Source: Bacteroidaceae bacterium (lineage in GTDB: Bacteria; Bacteroidota; Bacteroidia; Bacteroidales; Muribaculaceae). Taken from it: a stretch of 64,000 nucleotides of DNA. Where the stretch lies: positions 1 through 64,000 of the forward strand of contig JAETNO010000014.1 in the NCBI GenBank assembly GCA_021768245.1, written 5' to 3'. Both the position numbers and the translations under genes were made by a program. This document shows, piece after piece, positions 16,403 to 24,773 of this stretch. A model generated the notes under the pieces. That model was not told where the DNA came from. It made no database searches and worked only from the letters and a program-made list of their open reading frames with translations. The stretch's first letter is position 1, and each line of letters opens with the position of its first letter.

Positions 16403-18297
16403 GGCTTCTTCAGTAATGTGATTTTGTTGAGGAGCATTGTTCCCCGTATGTAGGTGAGGGCTATCTTGTTGACCCCCTTACGGAGGCGGACCGTGACCGT
16501 GTTTGAAGGTATGACTGTAATCCAGTCGTTGGGCCTTCCTGCCGGACAGAGCATGGTCGCGACGTCGCGGTCATTGATTCCGAGAGTGCGCGATGCCATG
16601 TGGCCCGAGCCGTTGCTATAGCCTACGGTCAGATAGTAGTCGCCCTCCTCCTCAATGTTGGCATAACATGTGATGCGTGTGTTGTGGCGTGCCGCGAGCT
16701 CTATATAGTTTGTGGCGGTCGCGCGGTCTTTTATGAAGTGGAGAGGGGCGCGCCGTGGGGTCACTGACGAGGCGTTGATTGTGAGGCTGCTTCCTGCTGG
16801 CGTATAGCTGTGGCTGCGTGGTGAAAGTCCGCTGTTGCCGTCGGCGTCGCGCGCAATAATGTTGACAATCAACGGACTTCCGTCTGTTGGCGTCAGCGAC
16901 CAGCTTTCGGTAGCGATTTCCTCATGCAATGCTCCGTTGAGGTATATCTGATATTTTAGCTCAGGATTGAAGTTGACGATTCTGGCACGTAGCGGAGAGC
17001 TCCATGCCACTTTGGGTATTGCGGGAGCTTCTGCGGGGTTTACGGTGTTGACATGACTCTTCGTGAGGTCGTTTCCTGTAAGTGTTATGTCGATTCTGTG
17101 CTCGCCTGTCATGTCGGCGGGGAAGAGGGGAGTGGCCGCACTTACTGAATCGATTGAGAAGGAGGCTATTCGGTCACCCGTCCCGTGGAGGTTTATGTCG
17201 AGGGTTGCCTCGCGGTAGTGAAGCCCCCTGATGTGCTTTATATCAGGATAGTCAGAGGGGACCATCGGACTGAATCTGATTCCATCAGGGGTCAGTTGCA
17301 TACCGAAGAATCCTCGGGTGACAAGGGCTGTGAGCCACGGGGAGAGCGATTCGTCGGATGGAGATATGGAAAGAAGCCCGGATGCCCCAGTGGCGAACGC
17401 TATAGGATTCCTCACCTTTGCGGCAGCGAGGGCAAAAAGGGTCTGGGCGTTGACATTGTCTGTCGCAGGATTGCCGGGGTAGAGTAGGGGGATGCCTTTG
17501 TGCATTACGGGCATTTGGCGTATCATGGCTTCGGCCATCTCGGGGGTGGCGATGTCGAAGAGCGCGCACAGGGAGTTGGCTATCGCGTCGGAAGCGGTGT
17601 ATTGTATGGGAAAATATAGGCCGTAAAGATAGGCGGCATAATGCTGACGGTCGGGAATCCATAGACGGTCGTTGATGGCATTACGGAGTCTGGATGCGCT
17701 GAGGTGGTGTTCGCGTTCGGCATAAAGATTCAGTTCTCCCGCCATGAGTGACAAAACGTTGTGAGTGTATGCCCGCTCGGCATTGACTGATGTGGAGATT
17801 GTCTGAAATCTGTCCATATCGTCCATCCAGTCAGGGTAGTATCCCGGGGTCGTGACACTGTATTCCGGAGTCCCGAATGAAAGTGGCGACAACTGCGAGT
17901 CAGTCAGTTTCCACTGAGTGCGGACTGATGCCGTAAGGATATCGTAAGCTTCCTTTAGCCATTCGCGTGAACCGGTGGCGCAATATGTTTCCCAGGCCGC
18001 CGCCCCCCACATGGCATTTTCGGCAACAAGCGGGAACTTTCCGTCGGTGATTTTTCCGCCCTTCACTCTTTCGCGCAATGCTTTTATTGATTCTTCGGGA
18101 CGCAGGAGGGCCATGCTCAGGTAGATGGCATCGGCTGTAAGACTGTCGGGTCTGTAGGTGGAGGCGTGCTCATAGATGGAATCTACATTTATGTGGCGCA
18201 CTTCAGGCGACGGCGTCTGTACGGGTGTGTGACTGCATCCCGCCGTGATAATCGCGGCGAGCACCGACAATAATATTTTATGGATTGTTTGGTGCAT
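16399..18297 (-). CDS. Glycosidase-like lipoprotein (six-hairpin fold) with carbohydrate-binding-like C-terminus
   Basis: The 632-residue lipoprotein has lipobox ITAGC with Cys21. The central part (about 60-370) has the helix pattern of (alpha/alpha)6-barrel glycosidases: WGAAAWETY, QLSPLSFGTPEYSVTTPGYYPDWMDDMDRFQT, INDRLWIPDRQHYAAYLYG and LLYPGNPATDNVNAQTLF. The C-terminal ~120 residues, with YIELAARHNTRITCY and YYLTVGYSNGSG, resemble CBM35/CBM6-type beta-sandwich domains. I cannot assign a GH family or substrate. I chose the Met at 18297 because it starts the lipoprotein signal; the longer frame from 18372 would bury it. The gene is coupled to the phosphoesterase gene downstream. Confidence 0.75.
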   Translation of the reverse strand: MHQTIHKILLSVLAAIITAGCSHTPVQTPSPEVRHINVDSIYEHASTYRPDSLTADAIYLSMALLRPEESIKALRERVKGGKITDGKFPLVAENAMWGAAAWETYCATGSREWLKEAYDILTASVRTQWKLTDSQLSPLSFGTPEYSVTTPGYYPDWMDDMDRFQTISTSVNAERAYTHNVLSLMAGELNLYAEREHHLSASRLRNAINDRLWIPDRQHYAAYLYGLYFPIQYTASDAIANSLCALFDIATPEMAEAMIRQMPVMHKGIPLLYPGNPATDNVNAQTLFALAAAKVRNPIAFATGASGLLSISPSDESLSPWLTALVTRGFFGMQLTPDGIRFSPMVPSDYPDIKHIRGLHYREATLDINLHGTGDRIASFSIDSVSAATPLFPADMTGEHRIDITLTGNDLTKSHVNTVNPAEAPAIPKVAWSSPLRARIVNFNPELKYQIYLNGALHEEIATESWSLTPTDGSPLIVNIIARDADGNSGLSPRSHSYTPAGSSLTINASSVTPRRAPLHFIKDRATATNYIELAARHNTRITCYANIEEEGDYYLTVGYSNGSGHMASRTLGINDRDVATMLCPAGRPNDWITVIPSNTVTVRLRKGVNKIALTYIRGTMLLNKITLLKKP

Positions 18298-18452
18298 ATC
18301 AGTCACAACAATAGCGATGGGGATTTCAAGATGAATCTCCACCGCTATCGTAAGCGTATATTGTTTTATCAAATAAAATTCTGGTGGTTTCCGGGTGTTG
18401 TCGCCGCCTCCTTTCTATTGGTTGGATATTGTCAAGGGTGGAGGGGTGATGA

Positions 18453-18644
18453 TTACTCTTCGTTTGAGCGGAGCTGCTGAACGTAGACAGCCTTCATCAT
18501 CTTCTTGCGGTTGACAACAGAGGGCTTCTGAAATGCCTGACGTGTGCGGAGTTCGCGGACGATGCCGGTTTTCTCGAATTTACGTTTGAATTTCTTCAGA
18601 GCCTTCTCGATGTTCTCACCTTCTTTTACTTGTACGATGATCAT
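18453..18644 (-). CDS. rpsU: 30S ribosomal protein bS21
   Basis: The 63-residue basic protein has the bS21 pattern MIIVQVKEGENIEKALKKFKRK, then VRELRTRQAFQKPSVVNRKKMMKAVY. bS21 sits at the 30S platform near the anti-Shine-Dalgarno end of 16S rRNA. In Bacteroidetes it helps hide that end, which explains the scarcity of SD sequences. No SD-like element is seen before the start here; the leader is A/T rich. It has its own promoter at 18692-18722. Confidence 0.97.
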   Translation of the reverse strand: MIIVQVKEGENIEKALKKFKRKFEKTGIVRELRTRQAFQKPSVVNRKKMMKAVYVQQLRSNEE

Positions 18645-18691
18645 TGCTTTTGTTTGATATTATAGTTTGGTTATTAAATATTTTTGCGCGG

Positions 18692-18722
18692 CAAAATTAC
18701 TAATTCTTTTTTGATTTACAAA
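18692..18722 (-). promoter_or_regulatory. Promoter of rpsU
   Basis: On the minus strand, TTTG (18719-18722) and TAATTTTG (18692-18699) are separated by 19 bp. Transcription would begin near 18686, about 42 nt before the rpsU start. Confidence 0.7.
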
Positions 18723-18733
18723 GCCTTTGCCTG

Positions 18734-18770
18734 AAAAAACGTCTGAAAACCTTGGCGGTAATCAGACGTT
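18734..18770 (-). terminator. Terminator of tRNA-Met
   Basis: On the minus strand, arms 18762-18770 and 18738-18746 (AACGTCTGA type) are followed by a run of T (18734-18739). It lies just after the tRNA and just before the rpsU promoter. Confidence 0.75.
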
Positions 18771-18776
18771 CTCTTG

Positions 18777-18850
18777 TAGCGAGACCGAGAATTGAACTCG
18801 GGACCTCCGGGTTATGAATCCGACGCTCTAACCAACTGAGCTATCTCGCC
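18777..18850 (-). tRNA. tRNA with CAU anticodon (tRNA-Met, or possibly tRNA-Ile2)
   Basis: The 74-nt cloverleaf on the minus strand has an acceptor stem GGCGAGA pairing TCTCGCT (with a G-U first pair), D-loop AGCTCAGTTGGTTAGAGC, anticodon loop with CAT and T-arm GGTTCAA-like TCCCGAGTTCAATTCTCGG. CCA is not encoded. It is probably elongator Met. A lysidine-modified Ile tRNA has the same anticodon and cannot be excluded. It lacks the mismatched 1-72 pair feature typical of initiator tRNA in E. coli. Confidence 0.92.
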
Positions 18851-18886
18851 ATCCGTTAATGGTGTTGCTTTTAGCTTTTGCGAGGG

Positions 18887-18917
18887 CAAAGGTAGGGAGT
18901 TTTTTTTAAATGACAAA
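18887..18917 (-). promoter_or_regulatory. Promoter of tRNA-Met
   Basis: On the minus strand, TTTG (18914-18917) and TACCTTTG (18887-18894) are separated by 19 bp. The tRNA begins about 37 bp downstream of the -7 box. Confidence 0.65.
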
Positions 18918-18965
18918 ATCTTTTGAACTAAAATTTGAAACAGGATCGTATTAAATACTTTTAAC

Positions 18966-18996
18966 TTGACATAATAACCATAATATTGTAATTTTG
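18966..18996 (+). promoter_or_regulatory. Promoter of the XRE/S24 regulator gene
   Basis: TTG (18966-18968) and TAATTTTG (18989-18996) are separated by 20 bp. The start would be near 19003, giving a leader of less than 30 nt. Confidence 0.65.
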
Positions 18997-19030
18997 TTGG
19001 TATAAAGCCAAATGTATTCACGTTTATTGT

Positions 19031-19732
19031 ATGCAAGACTCTAAAATTTACCATAATGCAGAAGAGACCGTGATTGACCGCCTGCGCCATCTGATGGAAG
19101 TGCGCCATCTCTCACAGCGACAGCTGGCATCCATGCTGCGTCTCGACCCGTCCAACCTCTCAAAGGTCCTTAACGGCAAGCTCCCTTTCACCGACGGTCT
19201 TATCAACCGCATAGTCGCCGATCTTGGAGTGTCGAAAAGCTGGCTGCGCGACGGCATAGGGCTTCCATTCGATAAAACCTCTCTTGCGCGGGAAATCATG
19301 CTTCCGGCCTCCGCAGTTCCCGAGCCTGTGAAAAACGGAATCCCTGTCTACGACCTTGATGTCACTGCCGGATGCCGCAGTCTTGAAGCTCTTTTCGGAG
19401 AGACACGTCCAGTCGGTACAATAGACATTCCCGGAATACACTCCGGTTCCCACATAGTCAAAGTGCGTGGCGACAGCATGTCTCCGCGCATCATCAACGG
19501 CGGATACGTGGCTATCCGTCCTATTTCTGATTTGAAGAATATCTTCTGGGGACAGATTTATGTGGTGGAACTTGATGAGTTCCGTATGGTCAAATACCTA
19601 CGCCGGCACTCGGATCCGTCAATGATCATTCTCCATAGCGACAATCCGTCATACGATGATATGGATGTGGCCAGGGCTGATATACGCTCCCTTTATATTG
19701 TCGAAGCGATTCTTAATTATGAAGTTAACTGA
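19031..19732 (+). CDS. XRE-family repressor with S24/LexA-type peptidase domain
   Basis: The 233-residue regulator has an N-terminal helix-turn-helix (about 14-72, with SQRQLASMLRLDPSNLSKVLNGK) and a C-terminal S24 domain (about 105-230). The catalytic serine is S149 in GDSM and the lysine base is K188 in RMVKYL. A possible self-cleavage site Ala113-Gly114 (VTAGC) lies 35-36 residues before the serine, like LexA and lambda CI, so RecA-stimulated inactivation is plausible. Bacteroidetes carry several such stand-alone genes outside prophages. No phage genes are nearby, and its targets are not evident. The adjacent fimbrillin cluster is convergent with it. Confidence 0.88.
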   Translation: MQDSKIYHNAEETVIDRLRHLMEVRHLSQRQLASMLRLDPSNLSKVLNGKLPFTDGLINRIVADLGVSKSWLRDGIGLPFDKTSLAREIMLPASAVPEPVKNGIPVYDLDVTAGCRSLEALFGETRPVGTIDIPGIHSGSHIVKVRGDSMSPRIINGGYVAIRPISDLKNIFWGQIYVVELDEFRMVKYLRRHSDPSMIILHSDNPSYDDMDVARADIRSLYIVEAILNYEVN

Positions 19733-19750
19733 GTCCGGGCTGCTCTGGCT

Positions 19751-20650
19751 TCATGCCGGTTGCTCTGCCGGAAGGGTAACGTTGATGTAGTTGATTCCGT
19801 CATATTTCAGCACGCGCCAGCCGAAATTGACGCTTCTGTAACTTCCGTCACGGAAACGGAATTCCAGTATGGCATCTCCCGGAGTCTGTTGTGGTACGAT
19901 TATCATTCTCTGCTCTTCACCCATGATGCCGTCCTCAGGTACATCGATAGTGTACGACGTGCGGAATCCATCTTTCTCGCCGCTATAGTCCTTATTGTCC
20001 CAAACATTCTGACGGTAAGCCCCGACACTATAGCCTCCACAACCGTAGATGTTTGAGAGTGAGATTGATTCGAGACGTTTTGCGTCGCCGTTTATGCGGA
20101 AGTATATCAGCGACAGGATGTGTCGGAAATAGAGATTCACCTTTTCCTGTGGCTTGTCGGCATTGTTGATTTTATCCGTGAGGTCGGTGAATATAATCTC
20201 TGTCTGATTTTTAGGATTGCTTGGCGGTTCATAGTAGAACCGGGCTTTTTCAGGGGCCTCCCAATGGTTGGTCAGTATGAATCCATCCACATTGGCCGGG
20301 GTGTAGGCATAGAAACTGAGCGTACGGCCGTCGGTTGGCCAGTAGTAGGGAATCTTGGTTGTCCAGCTTCCATCGCTGCCTTTCATGACTTCCTCGCCTT
20401 CCATTATGTAGCATTGGAAATTGTTGCCGCTGTCCCATTCAGCTGCGTAGACCTTGAAATTTTGGATATTGTCATAGTCCACGGTTGTTGCGCGAGATTG
20501 TTTTTCAGTGGTAAGCGCTTCCATGCTTGTGGAGAAGCTGATGGCCACGCCGTCCTTTACCTGCGGCAGGGATGGTTCGTCGGCATTGGAGCATGCTGTC
20601 AGGGCAATGCCTGCCAGTGCGATGTATAATATTCTTCTTCTATTCTGCAT
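19751..20650 (-). CDS. Fimbrillin-family lipoprotein
   Basis: The 299-residue lipoprotein has lipobox LTACS with Cys20. It has the transthyretin-like two-domain pattern of Bacteroidetes fimbrillins (Mfa1/FimA-like): VAISFSTS near 36, NFKVYAAEWD, TTKIPYYWPTDGRTLSFYAYTP in the first domain, FRHILSLIYFRI, and a closing YINVTLPAE strand. Precursors of this type are lipidated, cleaved and polymerised on the surface by strand exchange. It is the last gene of a four-gene minus-strand cluster, 15 bp after the previous gene. Whether it is a shaft, anchor or tip subunit is unclear. Confidence 0.82.
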   Translation of the reverse strand: MQNRRRILYIALAGIALTACSNADEPSLPQVKDGVAISFSTSMEALTTEKQSRATTVDYDNIQNFKVYAAEWDSGNNFQCYIMEGEEVMKGSDGSWTTKIPYYWPTDGRTLSFYAYTPANVDGFILTNHWEAPEKARFYYEPPSNPKNQTEIIFTDLTDKINNADKPQEKVNLYFRHILSLIYFRINGDAKRLESISLSNIYGCGGYSVGAYRQNVWDNKDYSGEKDGFRTSYTIDVPEDGIMGEEQRMIIVPQQTPGDAILEFRFRDGSYRSVNFGWRVLKYDGINYINVTLPAEQPA

Positions 20651-20665
20651 GGCTGATTTGACTGA

Positions 20666-21685
20666 CTATGGAACTTCCACATTGAAATCTTCATGCCAGC
20701 GCCATGTCTCGTCGTGGACTGTAAACGAGATTGGCACAAGTTTCTCGCTGTCGCCGAGCACATTGTCGGGTGTCAGGTGGCACACGAGATTGTAAGAGCG
20801 ACCCGCCTCGGGATTGATTTTAGGGAATGGCACTTTTATTAGCTGCTCGTCGGTCACGGGGTAGCCTTGGGTGCTGTTAGGGTCTGCGGTATAGAACACC
20901 TGTATTCTGATTTCCATCCAGCTCTCATCGACGGGGAGCGGCAGTAGGTAAACCGGCGTGGTCTGCGACGGTTCGGTCTGCTTGATGATATACAACGGGT
21001 CAATGCCTATCCATGCGCTTTCAGTTCCCTCTCGTTGCCATGAAGGTTTTGGTTGGGTCATATTGATGGTTCCCTTGGCACTGATATTGCACAGCATGAT
21101 GCTATGGGCGTTGACGAAGTAATGCGGATTTACCAGGTCGTTGTGGAAAGTGAGTGTGAGTCTCGAGAGGAGATGCTTGAATTTCATTTCCACTTCCGGC
21201 ATATATGTCGGTGTGGCTACGGGTGTCTTCATAGTGCCGCTGAAAGCATATAGCAAATCCTCCTTGGCCTGCGATATGCCTATATCGTAATGGAAGGTGC
21301 CGCCGCCTGTAAGGGTAGCGTTGTTTTTCTTCGTCGGTATGAAATTAAGTCCTTTGGAGTTGACGGGAACTATTCCTGTAAAGAAATACAGTTTCCCCGG
21401 ATACCAATACTCAGTCCTGTCACATACCCACGAGCCGTCGGGCTGTCGCGAAACGATATCCCCGTCGTAGATATATGAGTCTGCCTTGTTGACGAAGCCG
21501 TAGACCTTGAATTCAGAGAATGGGATATCTTGACCACTTTCGCTCCTCGAAGTCATTTCGATAAAAGGAGTGTCAAACTCAATGGCCATGCTTCTTCCGC
21601 GTCCTTCTCCCGGCTCGTCGTCTTTAGAGCAGGCCGGAAGAAGAAACGGAAGAATCGTGGTCAATATGAGATAGTGAAGTTTCAA
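20666..21685 (-). CDS. Fimbrillin-family lipoprotein
   Basis: The 339-residue lipoprotein has lipobox LPACS with Cys19. Fimbrillin features are AIEFDTPFIEMTSRSESGQ near the mature start, FSEFKVYGFVN, VCDRTEYWYPGKLYFFTGIVP, and EVEMKFKHLLSRLTLTFHND in the second half. It is clearly related to the next upstream gene (same FKVYGFVN/EYWYP pattern), so the two probably arose by duplication. It lies 59 bp downstream of that gene and 15 bp upstream of the last one. The likely role is a structural or accessory subunit of a surface fimbria. Confidence 0.83.
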   Translation of the reverse strand: MKLHYLILTTILPFLLPACSKDDEPGEGRGRSMAIEFDTPFIEMTSRSESGQDIPFSEFKVYGFVNKADSYIYDGDIVSRQPDGSWVCDRTEYWYPGKLYFFTGIVPVNSKGLNFIPTKKNNATLTGGGTFHYDIGISQAKEDLLYAFSGTMKTPVATPTYMPEVEMKFKHLLSRLTLTFHNDLVNPHYFVNAHSIMLCNISAKGTINMTQPKPSWQREGTESAWIGIDPLYIIKQTEPSQTTPVYLLPLPVDESWMEIRIQVFYTADPNSTQGYPVTDEQLIKVPFPKINPEAGRSYNLVCHLTPDNVLGDSEKLVPISFTVHDETWRWHEDFNVEVP

Positions 21686-21744
21686 GACTGATTAACAATA
21701 GTTGACGTGAGACGTTTTGGCAGGACTGACCTGTATTTGTCAGG

Positions 21745-22761
21745 TCAGTTGATAGGCATATCCGGATTCTGAATCCAGTTGTTGACTGTCTCTACGGTAA
21801 ACTTGATGGGTTCAAGCTCATGCTCCGGGTTAAGGTTCTGCGGGTTGAGAGTGGCAGTGAACCTATAGCTGTTGCCCTTCTCGAATTCTACGGGAGGAAG
21901 TGAGACCGTGTGGGTGTAGGTATCCATGATTTGGCTTCCGTTGCGCACAATCACGTTAAATGTGATTGTATATTCAGCCGACGCAGGAATGATGAATACC
22001 GGCTCTGAACCTGCCAACTCCGTCTCGGCAAACTGTTTCGAACCTGTAGTCTTGGTATTTTCAGTGTCGATGTCAACGATATCGAATGGCACATCACCCT
22101 CTTTGACTGTCCATGCCTTTTCTGCGGAAGCCATGTCGATTGAGCCTTCCGAAGGTGTGGTTTTAAGAGTGAGATTGCCGATTTCAAGGATTGTTGCCTT
22201 CGACACTTCGTTCTTGAACTGGAAAGTTACTTGGGAGAGCATATGGTTGAACGTCATCCCTACAGGCTGGATATTTTCCAGACTTGTGTGGGTGATTGCC
22301 GGATTGGTGAAGGCATAAATCAGGTCTTCCTCGCCCTCCGCAACGCGGTTGTTGAAATTGATTGTGCCGCCGCCGGTATATGTGCCGTCCGTCGCTATCG
22401 CACTCGCGTCAAGCGGAGTGAAAGTGACGCTCTCATCGATAGGTGCCAGCCCGGTGAAATAGTATTTCTGATTGAGATACCAGTATTCCAGTCGGTCGAC
22501 GGTCCATTCATTGCCCGTTTTTGTCACGGTGTTGTCGCTGAACACATAGGAATCGGGCTGATTCACAAAGCCCCATACCTTGAACTCTGTCACGTTCGCT
22601 TTTGTGGCCACTTCCCTTTGGTTGATGGAATTTGCCACATAGGGATTTGCGAATGAAATAGCATCCCTCGTAGGGTCTTTCGGCCCGTTGTCATTGTCGC
22701 TGCTACAGCCTGCGGCCATGGCTGAAAGCGCAATCGCCGCAATAGGAAAAATCTTCTTCAT
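21745..22761 (-). CDS. Fimbrillin-family lipoprotein
   Basis: The 338-residue lipoprotein has lipobox AAGCS with Cys19, then an Asp/Asn-rich spacer. Fimbrillin hallmarks are AISFANPYVANS, EFKVWGFVNQPDSYVF, TVDRLEYWYLNQKYYFTGLAP, and MTFNHMLSQVTFQFKNE. It closely parallels the 20666-21685 protein in motif order and length. The R-E-V-A-T-K segment near residue 55 could be the site where arginine- or lysine-specific proteolysis trims fimbrillin precursors in other species (inference). Confidence 0.83.
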   Translation of the reverse strand: MKKIFPIAAIALSAMAAGCSSDNDNGPKDPTRDAISFANPYVANSINQREVATKANVTEFKVWGFVNQPDSYVFSDNTVTKTGNEWTVDRLEYWYLNQKYYFTGLAPIDESVTFTPLDASAIATDGTYTGGGTINFNNRVAEGEEDLIYAFTNPAITHTSLENIQPVGMTFNHMLSQVTFQFKNEVSKATILEIGNLTLKTTPSEGSIDMASAEKAWTVKEGDVPFDIVDIDTENTKTTGSKQFAETELAGSEPVFIIPASAEYTITFNVIVRNGSQIMDTYTHTVSLPPVEFEKGNSYRFTATLNPQNLNPEHELEPIKFTVETVNNWIQNPDMPIN

Positions 22762-22820
22762 AATCGATGTGTGTTTAAATAGTTGTCTCTTTAATTAATT
22801 TATATGTGTCTCGCAGGCGT

Positions 22821-23918
22821 CTAAAGAATGATTTCGAAGTCCGATGGTTCGCCCCACGGGTCGACTTCGACGTCAAAGGCACCTCCCCCTTCGGGTTTGG
22901 CATCCTCTTCGCTGACTTCGATACCTCCTACAATTACCACTCCCCCTGCAGGCTGCGATGACATCTGTGCTGTGACCTCTGTGCTGTAAGAGATGTGCTT
23001 ACCGTTGGTAAGTACGAGTTGTAATGTAATACCATAACGTCCCTTAGGCTCATAAAGTTCGTCCCCGTCGCGGTAGCCCGGAGCGCCGAAACTCATCATG
23101 ACTCCCGTCAGTCCTTTTTCGGTTTTTTCGAGGTCGAACATTATGGTGCATGGCTCTTCAAGGGTGCGCCCGGTGTTCAGTTTCACTCCGCTCGCCATCC
23201 CTGTCATGGCGACCGCTCCGCTGAGCACATATTCGAATCCTTTGTCGAAATTGAAGTGTATGGCGTATGTGTAGACTGCGGGAGTGAGTGTGACGGGAAT
23301 TATGTGCAGTTCCTTAGGGTCGTTGATGATTTTCGTTATTGTAGAGTCTGTCTGCTGCTCCGAAAGAGCCGCTCTGAAGAGCATGTCGGGCTGACTGCGT
23401 ACAGTCTCGCTCCTTGCATCGGTTCCCACGCTCGAGTTCCCGCTGTAGACCCCGGGATTGCGCGCGCGTGTAGTGGCTGTTGCCTCGGCGAAGTCCTCGG
23501 GATTCTCAATGACGATAAACTCCGTATCGTTGTTGTAGAAAAGCAGATTGTTTGTGAACTGTGTCATTGGTACGTCGCCACCCTGAGGCTCCATGTTGTA
23601 GGAGCGCACATCGCCGTCGGAGGCGAAGGTCACAACTCTCAGCCCTTCGGGCATCGGGTGCTCGAGGTCTTTGGGCGTTATTCCCATGTCTGCCGGCCAC
23701 TCCGCCGTCCAGTCGTGGCGTGGTGTGACGGGGATATACCATTCACGGTCATATTTGGCCTCTACTTTCGTGCGGTACCATATCCAGCCGTTGTCGCCTC
23801 CCGGGTCGTCACAGTCACAGCACTCGCAGTCACACGCGCTCACTGCCGCCATCAAAACCAATGCCGGCAACAATGCTTTTAGCAGTCCTGTGTGATGTCT
23901 GAAACGTGAGTGTGACAT
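22821..23918 (-). CDS. DUF5119-like lipoprotein heading the fimbrillin cluster
   Basis: The 365-residue lipoprotein has lipobox VSACD with Cys29, followed at once by five more cysteines in CDCECCDCDD. The conserved pattern ELYIPVTPRHDW-like REWYIPVTPRHDWTAEW and YNMEPQGGDVPMTQFTNNLLFYNNDTEFIVI is that of the DUF5119 family, usually encoded beside fimbrillin-like genes in Bacteroidales. It is probably a fimbrial anchor or accessory protein. It is the first gene of the cluster. No clear TAnnTTTG promoter was found in 23919-24040, so control may use another sigma factor. Confidence 0.8.
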   Translation of the reverse strand: MSHSRFRHHTGLLKALLPALVLMAAVSACDCECCDCDDPGGDNGWIWYRTKVEAKYDREWYIPVTPRHDWTAEWPADMGITPKDLEHPMPEGLRVVTFASDGDVRSYNMEPQGGDVPMTQFTNNLLFYNNDTEFIVIENPEDFAEATATTRARNPGVYSGNSSVGTDARSETVRSQPDMLFRAALSEQQTDSTITKIINDPKELHIIPVTLTPAVYTYAIHFNFDKGFEYVLSGAVAMTGMASGVKLNTGRTLEEPCTIMFDLEKTEKGLTGVMMSFGAPGYRDGDELYEPKGRYGITLQLVLTNGKHISYSTEVTAQMSSQPAGGVVIVGGIEVSEEDAKPEGGGAFDVEVDPWGEPSDFEIIL

Positions 23919-24043
23919 AATCTTCAGCCATCAGCGTTTTGTCAGCGACGGCTTCTGATATTAGAACACCCGAACTTCCCCTCAGGTTTTGTAAAATCTA
24001 TTTCAGCAATTTCTTATCACTTAATTGTTGCTTCCTGCCGCAT

Positions 24044-24075
24044 TTTTAATTGTACAGAATTCTGTACAATTAAAA
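24044..24075. repeat. 32-bp perfect palindrome
   Basis: A perfect AT-rich palindrome is centred between 24059 and 24060 on an EcoRI-like GAATTC core, with four A or T at each edge. It lies 76 bp after the PPTase stop and 126 bp upstream of the fimbrillin cluster start. It may be the terminator of the gldE-gldD-PPTase operon or an operator for a dimeric regulator. Confidence 0.85.
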
Positions 24076-24150
24076 TCGGGATTATAGAGCATTTCCCATT
24101 CTCCGGGATATTCGATAGCACTTTTAAGGCTTAGCCAACTAAATAGTTTC

Positions 24151-24759
24151 TTAAAAGGCAACTGATATTTGTTCCCCTGACGGAAGGCTGAGATGAAACA
24201 GCCCATACCGTTCCCCTCTCGCCGTCGCTCCGTAACTGTCGGTCTCAATCTCTTTGAGGCCGAGTCCGGGTGTAAGCGCAGCTTTGTAGACTGCCTCTTT
24301 TATGGTCCAGTAGCGCAGCAGTTCCCCAAGATAGATGTCTGGCAATGTGGGCTTACTTCCCTGCGTGTTCCCTGAATTTCCCGCTCTCTTGTTTATGATT
24401 AACTCTAACTTTTCCTGTTCGCTGTCTGTTAGGAATCTGTCTTTAACCCTTATGAGCTGTGCACGGGGATTCTCGATATCCACACCGATTGGACGTCCGG
24501 TTTTACTGATGGCTGCAATACAGAAATTTTTACAGTGGGAGATGGAGATTTTTATATCTTTAAGACCCACGATATATGGAGCACCGTTTTTATCGTGACC
24601 AATGGTGATATCTCCGAAACGTTTTTTGAAAATCGCTTCTGCGGCGAGCCTTTCGGCCCTTTGGCGAAATCCTGTGTCCGGGATGATATCTGCGATGTAC
24701 AGTTCGAAAGCCTCATGTTCGCACAGTAATCTTGGCCGTATGTCGTTGTTGGCTGTCAT
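24151..24759 (-). CDS. 4'-phosphopantetheinyl transferase superfamily protein
   Basis: The 202-residue enzyme moves the phosphopantetheine arm from CoA to a serine of a carrier protein. The magnesium-binding motif IGVDIE (about 91-96) and the WTIKEAVYKA motif (about 152-161) are present, as is ISISHC before them. It resembles the Sfp-like transferase that sits after gldE-gldD in many Bacteroidetes. It starts 14 bp after gldD. No carrier-protein synthase is in the window, so the target may be the fatty acid ACP or an unlinked megasynthase. Confidence 0.9.
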   Translation of the reverse strand: MTANNDIRPRLLCEHEAFELYIADIIPDTGFRQRAERLAAEAIFKKRFGDITIGHDKNGAPYIVGLKDIKISISHCKNFCIAAISKTGRPIGVDIENPRAQLIRVKDRFLTDSEQEKLELIINKRAGNSGNTQGSKPTLPDIYLGELLRYWTIKEAVYKAALTPGLGLKEIETDSYGATARGERYGLFHLSLPSGEQISVAF

Positions 24760-24773
24760 TCAGGAGATTGGTG

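Noticed and set aside
18812..19108. 98-codon frame overlapping tRNA-Met
   Set aside because: It runs through the tRNA and two promoters; not a gene.
24021..24248. 75-codon minus-strand frame after the PPTase gene
   Set aside because: It runs through the palindrome and overlaps the PPTase gene in another frame, with no support.
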